NCBI GenBank assembly: GCA_965660325.1
Contig: CBFHZL010000035.1
Span: 1-21,743 of the forward strand
DNA: 21,743 nucleotides
Direction: 5' to 3'
Source: Acidiluteibacter sp965660325
GTDB lineage: Bacteria > Bacteroidota > Bacteroidia > Flavobacteriales_E > Vicingaceae
The stretch's first letter is position 1; every line of letters begins with the position of its first letter. Shown here one piece after another: positions 16,743 through 21,743 of the stretch. The notes under the pieces were generated by a model. That model did no database searches. It worked only from the letters and a program-made list of their open reading frames with translations, and had not been told where the DNA came from. The position numbers and the translations under genes were made by a program.

Positions 16743-16881
16743 AACAAAAAAAACATAGACAAATCGTGGCTTACAAAGCTTTTTTGAAAAAATGCAAATT
16801 TATTTTGTTAAATGATTTGTTAAAATTGTTAAACAAAAATAAAAAGGTAGCTGTTTACTCTGAAACTTAAATCTTTTTATT
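16743..16881 (+). promoter_or_regulatory. AT-rich leader upstream of rhodopsin with three TTGTTAAA repeats
   Basis: TTGTTAAA occurs at 16805-16812, 16817-16824 and 16826-16833 (start spacings 12 and 9), with an inverted partial copy TTAACAA at 16741-16747. The rhodopsin ATG is at 16882. No exact TAnnTTTG box with a correctly placed -33 was found; TATTTTG at 16801-16807 is one base short. The repeats may be an operator or simple AT-rich bias. The rhodopsin promoter should lie in this stretch if the hairpin upstream terminates. Confidence 0.4.
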
Positions 16882-17628
16882 ATGTTATTATTAGAAGTAC
16901 TATCGATTCCGAAAGACGATGCAATCGCATTTACGTTTTTCACAGGTTACATGGCGATGCTTGCAGCATCAATTTTCTTTTTCTTTGAACGAAGTCGCGT
17001 TGACGACAAGTGGAAAACCTCTCTTTTAATCTCAGGGCTAATTACTTTCATCGCTGCTGTGCATTATTATTATATGAGAGATTACTACTTGGCTACGGGA
17101 GAAAACCCTACAGTTCTCCGCTACATTGATTGGACACTTACAGTGCCATTGATGTGTGTAGAGTTTTATTTACTTACAAAATCAGCGGGTGCAAAAATTG
17201 GTTTAATGTGGAAACTAATCATAGCATCAGCATGGATGTTAGTGACCGGTTACATTGGAGAAGCATTCAACCCTGAGGGCGGTGATACTGCTCATTCAGT
17301 ATTATGGGGTGTGCTATCTACACTAGGTTACATTTATGTGTTGTATGCTGCTTGGTTTGGTGAAGTGGCTAAATTGGCCAAAGAAAGCAATAGCCCAGTT
17401 GTAAAAAGAGGTGTTCGTACACTAGCTTGGTTTGTACTAGTTGGTTGGGCAATCTATCCAATTGGATACATGTGTATGCCAGGTGGATGGTTAAATACTG
17501 CATTTGGTTGGAGTTCTTCAAACGTAGATTTATTTTACAACATCGCTGATGTTATCAATAAAATTGGATTTGGTTTAGTGGTTTACAACATCGCTATTAC
17601 TTCTTCTGTGAAAACTGAGAAAGCATAA
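16882..17628 (+). CDS. Proton-pumping rhodopsin (proteorhodopsin/xanthorhodopsin-type, DTE)
   Basis: 248 aa, seven-helix retinal protein of the inner membrane that should use light to pump protons outward. Helix B holds H61 (VHYYYMR), the His partner of the Schiff-base counterion in proteorhodopsins. Helix C holds R80-Y-I-D83-W-T-L-T87 and E94: the proton acceptor, Thr and donor of the DTE class, not the NDQ sodium or NTQ chloride types. K227 in helix G (DVINKIGFG) binds retinal. M91, at the spectral-tuning position 105 of green proteorhodopsin, predicts green absorption. In helix E, W142-G143 align with bacteriorhodopsin W137-W138, so G143 sits where xanthorhodopsin has the glycine that opens the carotenoid fenestration. 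A hairpin terminator follows, then blh for retinal supply. Confidence 0.95.
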   Translation: MLLLEVLSIPKDDAIAFTFFTGYMAMLAASIFFFFERSRVDDKWKTSLLISGLITFIAAVHYYYMRDYYLATGENPTVLRYIDWTLTVPLMCVEFYLLTKSAGAKIGLMWKLIIASAWMLVTGYIGEAFNPEGGDTAHSVLWGVLSTLGYIYVLYAAWFGEVAKLAKESNSPVVKRGVRTLAWFVLVGWAIYPIGYMCMPGGWLNTAFGWSSSNVDLFYNIADVINKIGFGLVVYNIAITSSVKTEKA

Positions 17629-17643
17629 TTCAATCTAATAAAC

Positions 17644-17673
17644 GCCGCGTCATTTTCATGACGCGGCTTTTTT
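17644..17673 (+). terminator. Strong terminator between rhodopsin and blh
   Basis: A perfect 9-bp GC-rich stem (17644-17652 with 17659-17667, GCCGCGTCA/TGACGCGGC) with a 6-base loop is followed by six Ts (17668-17673). It is 15 bases after the rhodopsin stop, and its T tract touches the blh ATG at 17674. Most rhodopsin transcripts should end here; blh may be expressed by read-through. Confidence 0.9.
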
Positions 17674-18588
17674 ATGTCTATGAGCAAGTCAATCTTTGTA
17701 TTTTTCTCTACTGTGTTAATACTTACTCCATTTTTCATAAATGGGTACGAATTAAGCATAGAATTGCAGTTTTTGATTTGTATGCCGTTTATACTCTTAA
17801 TCGGAATACCACATGGAGCGATAGATAATATTCTTTATTTAAAAAATTCCCCCATCTCCAATGTGCAATTCATTTCATTTTATTTAATCGTTATCGTAAT
17901 CAATTTGGCCATATGGGTAGTTATTCCAATAGTTGGATACCTTATTTTCTTATTGATATCTGCCTACCATTTCGGACAATCTCAATTTTCACACTATTTC
18001 TATGACACCGATACCCCGTTTAAACTTCTCAGCTTTTCTTGGGGTGTTTCTATTCTTTCAGGCCTAATTTATTTCAATAGTGTTTCCATCAGTCAGCTCG
18101 GAATGGTTGATTCTAATCTGTTTGAAATAAATTGGATACATACTGTCCTAGATATGAAAGTCCTATTAATTGTCAGCACACTGTTAACGCTACTATTAAT
18201 TCTCCAGAAAGTATTGACTAAAAAATTATCATTAGAACATCTTTTTATGGAGGTAATCGTACTAGCCATCATTCTTACCACATTCTACTTACTACCGCTG
18301 CTGGTAAGTTTTTCACTGTACTTTATTATACTCCACTCTTACAAAGTCCTAAAAGAAGAATATAATTTCCTAAAAGATAAAAATGTGATCAATAACATTA
18401 CAGGTTTCATTAAAATTCTTGCCCCACTTACCATTTTATCCTTAGTTGGAATATTACTCGTTTTTTACCTCATTGCAAACAATTGGTTGCCGATCTCTTA
18501 CGGCTACGCATTATTTCTGATTATCTCCTCGATTACGCTTCCTCATGTATTTGTCATGAATCGGTTTTACAAGTTTATTCGCAAATAA
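17674..18588 (+). CDS. blh: Beta-carotene 15,15'-dioxygenase, Brp/Blh family
   Basis: 304 aa, polytopic membrane protein of about eight hydrophobic segments. It cleaves beta-carotene centrally into two retinals, supplying the chromophore for the neighbouring rhodopsin. Family motifs: GIPHGAIDN with H47, ISAYHFGQSQF with H99, LHSYKVL with H221, and LPHVFVMNRF with H291. Compared with the characterised Blh of an uncultured marine bacterium, where four His residues are reported as iron ligands, the fourth (four residues after H221) is V225 here. Two ATG codons, 17674 and 17680, compete as start; neither has room for a ribosome-binding site because the terminator hairpin lies directly upstream. 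Its stop is 9 bases from the convergent rhomboid gene. Confidence 0.93.
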   Translation: MSMSKSIFVFFSTVLILTPFFINGYELSIELQFLICMPFILLIGIPHGAIDNILYLKNSPISNVQFISFYLIVIVINLAIWVVIPIVGYLIFLLISAYHFGQSQFSHYFYDTDTPFKLLSFSWGVSILSGLIYFNSVSISQLGMVDSNLFEINWIHTVLDMKVLLIVSTLLTLLLILQKVLTKKLSLEHLFMEVIVLAIILTTFYLLPLLVSFSLYFIILHSYKVLKEEYNFLKDKNVINNITGFIKILAPLTILSLVGILLVFYLIANNWLPISYGYALFLIISSITLPHVFVMNRFYKFIRK

Positions 18589-18597
18589 ATTGCTCAC

Positions 18598-19347
18598 CTA
18601 CTTTAAACTGTCTTTATTCGTCGGTTGTGATGTAGGCTTGTAGGTATAAATAACAGAACGTTGATTTCCAGTCGAGTTGGTCGTTTCCTTTTGATGTTGA
18701 TTTTGCTGCAACGGTTTATTCCAATACGCCTCGGGATCATCTTCATCGCGCTCATCTTCATCAATCCAAACGTATGGTTTCTTCTTAAGGCCTTTCTCTT
18801 TATAAAAGTAAGCTAAGAAGAGTCCAGCAAACAATCCCCACAAATGGCCTTCGTAAGAAATGGATGGATCGATTGGAAAAATACCCCACACCATACTACC
18901 GTAAAGAAAAGCTACCAAAAATGAGATGGCTACAAGACGATAATGCTTGCGCAAAAAACCACTGATAAATAAAAAACCAAATAAACTGTAGACCAAACCA
19001 CTGGCGCCAATATGGTAACTAAACCGTCCAGAAGACCACGTCCAAAGACCACTCATAATGATGGACCAAAGCACCACTTTGAATGCGACAGGCCGATAAA
19101 AGTAAAATAAACTGCTTCCTAAAATTAATAACGGAATGGAGTTGTTAAACAAGTGAGAAAAGTCACCATGAATAAAGGGCATGAGTGCGATCCCCCTTAA
19201 TCCAACGACTGTTCTAGGTTTTACCCCAAAACTAGCAAAGGAAATATCGAATTGGACCTCTACCAACTTGACCAACCAAAGCACCACTACGAATATGAGT
19301 GGAAACAAGATGGCATAAAAGAAGCGTTTTTTCTCGAATGAATCCAT
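18598..19347 (-). CDS. Rhomboid family intramembrane serine protease
   Basis: 249 aa from ATG 19347 (MDSFEKKRFF). A 16-codon extension to 19395 needs a TTG and adds an implausible N-terminus. Cleaves transmembrane substrates inside the membrane. The catalytic set is intact: H65-L-F-N-N69 in FSHLFNNS, the serine in G-A-S116-G, and the histidine H168 in YEGHLWGLFAG. About six to seven hydrophobic segments span residues 10-195, followed by a charged, Gln/Thr-rich cytoplasmic tail of some 55 residues with an Asp/Glu cluster (DEDERDEDDPEAYW). The gene converges on blh with a 9-base gap and no terminator between them. Substrates unknown. Confidence 0.92.
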   Translation of the reverse strand: MDSFEKKRFFYAILFPLIFVVVLWLVKLVEVQFDISFASFGVKPRTVVGLRGIALMPFIHGDFSHLFNNSIPLLILGSSLFYFYRPVAFKVVLWSIIMSGLWTWSSGRFSYHIGASGLVYSLFGFLFISGFLRKHYRLVAISFLVAFLYGSMVWGIFPIDPSISYEGHLWGLFAGLFLAYFYKEKGLKKKPYVWIDEDERDEDDPEAYWNKPLQQNQHQKETTNSTGNQRSVIYTYKPTSQPTNKDSLK

Positions 19348-19435
19348 AATTCTTATTTCATTTACCTTACCGTTAATCAAAAACCATAACAGCAATTAAT
19401 CAAATATGGCTACATTTAGCCTAAATTATCGACAG

Positions 19436-19672
19436 ATGAAAAAGCACTATTTGATTCCGGTTACTATTTTGCTCTTGTTTTTTGGGTCTTCAGCGTTGGC
19501 AAACAATGCAACAACTGTCGCTGCTGAAGGCATCGAAAAATCGAGCCAAAAGAAAAAGACTGTCAAATATGAATTCTCCCTTTTTCAAATTGGCTACAGC
19601 CTCTTGAAAGAAAAAACAGATACCAATGCGGTACCAGTTCCTCAAAAACAAGCCGCTAACAAAGAGAATTAA
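19436..19672 (+). CDS. Small secreted protein, 78 aa
   Basis: Start chosen at ATG 19436, which begins a standard signal peptide (MKKHYLIPVTILLLFFGSSA, Ala-Asn-Asn after about residue 23). An upstream in-frame ATG at 19406 would place ten extra residues before it. A near-consensus -7 box, TACATTTA at 19411-19418 (one mismatch to TAnnTTTG), sits 17 bases before this start, which agrees with it. The mature peptide is about 55 residues, Lys-rich, with an amphipathic stretch YEFSLFQIGYSLLKEK and a Pro/Gln-rich tail. No family recognised. The stop codon overlaps that of the convergent DnaJ gene by four bases. Confidence 0.65.
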   Translation: MKKHYLIPVTILLLFFGSSALANNATTVAAEGIEKSSQKKKTVKYEFSLFQIGYSLLKEKTDTNAVPVPQKQAANKEN

Positions 19673-20409
19673 TTCATACCTCGCTGCTTCTTGATATTAT
19701 CGTACGCCTCTTGCAGCTTCACAAACTTCTGCTCTGCTTCCTTCTTAACATCATCTCCAAGATGCGCCACTTTGTCAGGATGATATCGAACAGCCATTTT
19801 TCGGTACGCTTTCTTCACTTCGTCGTCAGAGGCTGATTTATCAATTTCTAGTATTTTATAGTCCCCTTCCGTCTCTTTGATGAACATCGCTTTTATCGAC
19901 TGAAAATCAAATGAATTAACGCCAATAGCCGTCGCAATTTGTTGCAATACATTTACTTCCGAAGTGCTGTAAGAACCATCTGCTCCGGCCACTCCAAACA
20001 AAAAGTGAAGCAATTGCAGTCGATCTGCTTGTAGCATGTTCATTCTTATTTGTCGGCCAATAGCATTGATATCGATTGGCTGATCCAATACGCGCTTTAA
20101 CAGCGGTAACAACTCTTTGGTTTTGGCATCGCCAAAGTGTCGAACAAAAAACGCTTTCACATAATTCAGTTCGCTCTTGAGGATTTTTCCATCAGCCTTC
20201 ATAACGGCAGCAGCCAATACGATTAAGCTAGCGCTAAAATCACCGGTTTGTGTGCGGTTTCTGCGGGGCTCATCGTTTACAAATTGAGTATCCACCCCTG
20301 TAGAAGAACGATCGAGCATACTGCCTACTGCAAAGCCCAATATTGCTCCCAACGGGCCACCAAACGCCCATCCTAATCCACCGCCTATCCATTTAGAAAA
20401 TCCTGCCAT
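19669..20409 (-). CDS. TerB-DnaJ protein (DjlA-like co-chaperone)
   Basis: 246 aa from ATG 20409 (MAGFSKWIGGG). The open frame extends to 20556, but the added part looks non-coding and would swallow the promoter region. The N-terminal 30 residues form a glycine-zipper hydrophobic segment (WIGGGLGWAFGGPLGAILGF), similar to the single membrane segment of DjlA. A TerB-like helical domain spans about residues 55-170 (LIVLAAAVMKADGKILKSE, with the acidic ADG repeat again in VAGADGSYSTSE). The C-terminal J domain (about 180-246) contains H210-P211-D212, needed to stimulate DnaK ATPase. It is probably a membrane-linked Hsp70 co-chaperone. A perfect -7 element lies upstream on the minus strand. Confidence 0.9.
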   Translation of the reverse strand: MAGFSKWIGGGLGWAFGGPLGAILGFAVGSMLDRSSTGVDTQFVNDEPRRNRTQTGDFSASLIVLAAAVMKADGKILKSELNYVKAFFVRHFGDAKTKELLPLLKRVLDQPIDINAIGRQIRMNMLQADRLQLLHFLFGVAGADGSYSTSEVNVLQQIATAIGVNSFDFQSIKAMFIKETEGDYKILEIDKSASDDEVKKAYRKMAVRYHPDKVAHLGDDVKKEAEQKFVKLQEAYDNIKKQRGMN

Positions 20410-20439
20410 TCTAGCTTGTTTTTTTATCTGTTTAAACAC

Positions 20440-20447
20440 CAAAAATA
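20440..20447 (-). promoter_or_regulatory. Predicted -7 element of the TerB-DnaJ gene
   Basis: On the minus strand the bases read TATTTTTG, an exact TAnnTTTG match. Transcription would start near 20433, about 24 bases before the ATG at 20409, which supports the shorter start. No TTTG was seen at -33. Confidence 0.45.
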
Positions 20448-20460
20448 ACCAAAGCGAGTA

Positions 20461-20501
20461 GTAATCACATAATAATTGAGTGCATATTTTCATAAAGGTG
20501 G
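20461..20501 (+). repeat. Direct repeat copy A (41 bp)
   Basis: Identical to copy B at 33 of 41 positions without gaps, with a 12-base perfect block GTAATCACATAA and a 15-base perfect block GCATATTTTCATAAA separated by 9 less conserved bases. It lies just upstream of the TerB-DnaJ -7 element. Confidence 0.85.
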
Positions 20502-20665
20502 TTAATGGGGCGATATTCGATAAAACCGTTGGCTCAGACCTGCAGTCCCTGTGCATGCTTTGTTATTTTCAGAATCAATCCTTTTTGAATCAAATGCCAG
20601 AAAGTACTTCGTTAATCATTTTCTGTGCAGTCAAGAAATAAAGTAGAAAAGCAAACTTCCTTACA

Positions 20666-20706
20666 GTAATCACATAAAAAATGTTAGCATATTTTCATAA
20701 AAGCAG
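20666..20706 (+). repeat. Direct repeat copy B (41 bp)
   Basis: Second copy of the repeat, 205 bases from copy A in the same orientation. It ends 8 bases before the -7 element of the 140-aa gene, so it covers that promoter's -33 region. Confidence 0.85.
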
Positions 20707-20714
20707 ATTTGTTT

Positions 20715-20722
20715 TATCTTTG
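20715..20722 (+). promoter_or_regulatory. Predicted -7 element of the 140-aa gene
   Basis: TATCTTTG followed by C matches TAnnTTTG exactly. Transcription would start near 20729, giving a 15-base leader before the TTG start at 20744. Confidence 0.55.
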
Positions 20723-20743
20723 CAAACTAATTAGAATAAAAAA

Positions 20744-21166
20744 TTGTTAACTGCCTACGATATAGTGGTACCACCTATGGAAAGTGGTTCTACCTTCTAC
20801 TTCAAAACGGACGCTGATTTAAACTATGAAGTCAGGTTTGGGAGAAAAAAAACGAACATTTTTCATGTATCCATCGTATTTGGTGTATTGAATGAAGAGT
20901 TTGAAGAAGACGAGTATGCGTTAACCAATCGTGGAGAAGTTTACCGAGTGATGGCAACTTTAGTGGAAATTATACGTTATTATTTAGAGCGCCACCCTAA
21001 AGTGACACAGTTGGAATTTTCCGGAGAGCCGACCAATAATGAAAGTGATCGGTTTGGAGAAAAAAGACTTCGCCTCTACAAGCGTTATATTAAGGACATT
21101 GTAGATTTATCGCAATGGAAAATATCAACTGCAGGTGGAACCATATTGGTGGACAAAATAAAATGA
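20744..21166 (+). CDS. Hypothetical protein upstream of rpoD, 140 aa
   Basis: Not a family I can name. Start is TTG at 20744 (MLTAYDIVVPPMES); an ATG 11 codons later (20777) is the alternative, and the -7 element upstream fits both. The protein is soluble and mixed alpha/beta: an N-terminal PPMESGSTFYF block, an arginine-containing strand YEVRFGRKK, an acidic turn FGVLNEEFEEDEYALTNRGE, a helix EVYRVMATLVEIIRYYLER, then LEFSGEP and a basic helix KRLRLYKRYIK. This could be a small binding or immunity-like domain, but nothing is diagnostic. It precedes the primary sigma factor gene by 81 bases. Confidence 0.7.
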   Translation: MLTAYDIVVPPMESGSTFYFKTDADLNYEVRFGRKKTNIFHVSIVFGVLNEEFEEDEYALTNRGEVYRVMATLVEIIRYYLERHPKVTQLEFSGEPTNNESDRFGEKRLRLYKRYIKDIVDLSQWKISTAGGTILVDKIK

Positions 21167-21247
21167 CATAAAATAACTTAAAAATAAAAGTCTAGTACAG
21201 TTTTTGCTAGAATACTACTGAACAACAATTAATATTAAGAACAACAT

Positions 21248-21743
21248 ATGAGACAACTGAAAATTAGTCAACAGATTACCAAACGAGAGAGTAAATCGCT
21301 TGAAAAGTATCTGCAAGATGTTTCTAAAGAGGAAATGATCAATGCGGAGGAAGAAGTAGAGTTAGCGATCAAAATCCAATCTGGTGATGAGAGAGCACTA
21401 AACCGTTTGGTGAGAGCCAACCTACGTTTCGTGATTTCTGTGGCTAAACAATATCAAAACACCGGTCTTACTCTAGAAGATTTAATCAACGAAGGAAACT
21501 TGGGATTAATCGAGGCGGCCAAAAGATATGATCATACCAAGGGGTTTAAATTTATCTCTTACGCAGTATGGTGGATTAGACAGAGTATCTTAAAGGCTGC
21601 TGCCGATAACTCTAGAACTATTCGTCTTCCGCATAACCGATTGGGTGAAATTCAAAAAATTAGCAAAGCGTCTAACGAATTCGAGCAAAAGAATGAACGA
21701 ACGCCTACAGCTGATGAATTAAGTGATTTGACTGAAATGGATG
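21248..21743 (+). CDS. rpoD: Primary sigma factor RpoD/SigA, truncated at 3' end by window edge
   Basis: The first 165 residues of the housekeeping sigma factor, which directs RNA polymerase to promoters. The protein starts MRQLKISQQITKRESKSLEK, the short N-terminus typical of Bacteroidota sigma-A (about 287 aa, no region 1.1). Region 1.2 (YLQDVSKEEMINAEEEVELA) is followed by region 2: ALNRLVRANLRFVISVAKQY, then LTLEDLINEGNLGLIEAAKRYD, then the region 2.3-2.4 block GFKFISYAVWWIRQSILKAA that melts and reads the -7 element. Region 3 begins with RTIRLPHNRLGEIQKISKAS. Regions 3.2 to 4 lie beyond the window. This factor reads the TAnnTTTG boxes noted elsewhere in the window. Confidence 0.97.
   Translation, partial: MRQLKISQQITKRESKSLEKYLQDVSKEEMINAEEEVELAIKIQSGDERALNRLVRANLRFVISVAKQYQNTGLTLEDLINEGNLGLIEAAKRYDHTKGFKFISYAVWWIRQSILKAAADNSRTIRLPHNRLGEIQKISKASNEFEQKNERTPTADELSDLTEMD

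Larger units (their letters stand above)
20410..20743. other. Divergent promoter region between dnaJ-like and the 140-aa gene
   Basis: 334 bases without a credible gene. It holds a minus-strand -7 element (20440-20447), a plus-strand -7 element (20715-20722) and two copies of a 41-bp direct repeat. The stretch from 20502 to 20665 shows nothing recognisable: no tRNA, no hairpin terminator and no frame with a plausible start. Confidence 0.6.

Noticed and set aside
19348..19395. N-terminal extension of the rhomboid protease
   Set aside because: Needs a TTG and adds 16 residues; the ATG at 19347 gives a start typical for the family.
19406..19435. Upstream ATG for the small secreted protein
   Set aside because: It would hide the signal peptide behind ten residues, and the likely transcription start lies downstream of this ATG.
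20410..20556. N-terminal extension of the TerB-DnaJ protein
   Set aside because: It would cover the predicted -7 box and repeat copy A; the protein has a clear start at the glycine-zipper Met.

Overview
The window looks like a chromosomal segment of a marine, rhodopsin-bearing Bacteroidota, probably a Cytophagales-type lineage. The evidence is an AT-rich sequence, several TAnnTTTG -7 elements typical of Bacteroidota sigma-A promoters, a short primary sigma factor without region 1.1, a type IX secretion (T9SS) C-terminal sorting-domain remnant, a lipoprotein with an acidic/lysine patch after its lipid cysteine, a TamB/TamL pair in which the Omp85 partner is a lipoprotein, and families common in this phylum (DUF2911, DUF6495, DUF4442). 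Genus-level placement is inference.

Region by region. 1-762: a truncated minus-strand surface-type lipoprotein, then a decayed T9SS sorting domain, then AT-rich spacer and a minus-strand terminator. 763-1847 (minus): a two-gene operon of a DUF4442 hotdog protein and a secreted DUF2911 protein. 1964-2450: SlyD-like FKBP isomerase with a clear -7 element and a strong terminator. 2520-4146: a lipoprotein followed by a lipoprotein serine hydrolase of the beta-lactamase/class C fold. 4264-5817: an unrecognised 196-aa protein overlapping an acyl-CoA thioesterase, then a DUF6495 protein. 5808-7708 (minus): pdxH followed by a glycosyltransferase coupled through an overlapping stop/start, with a perfect 11-bp inverted repeat near the start of the glycosyltransferase gene. 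7832-9364: YqgE/AlgH and a YihY/BrkB-type membrane protein.

9412-16699: tamB and tamL overlap by 11 bases and form the predicted inner-to-outer membrane TAM-like conduit. 16699-16881: a 20-bp near-pure A/T hairpin starting in the tamL stop codon, then a leader with three TTGTTAAA repeats. 16882-18588: the most interesting block, a DTE-type proton-pumping rhodopsin (green-tuning Met, and a fenestration glycine that could admit a carotenoid antenna) followed by blh, the beta-carotene cleaving enzyme that makes its retinal. A strong terminator ends exactly at the blh start codon, and Blh lacks one of the four histidines described as iron ligands in the characterised enzyme. Carotenoid synthesis genes are not in the window.

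18598-21743: a rhomboid protease (minus), a small secreted protein (plus), a TerB-DnaJ protein (minus), a divergent promoter region with a 41-bp direct repeat present twice, an unrecognised 140-aa protein and the start of the rpoD-type primary sigma factor, cut by the window edge. No tRNA, rRNA, CRISPR array, insertion sequence or phage gene was seen.
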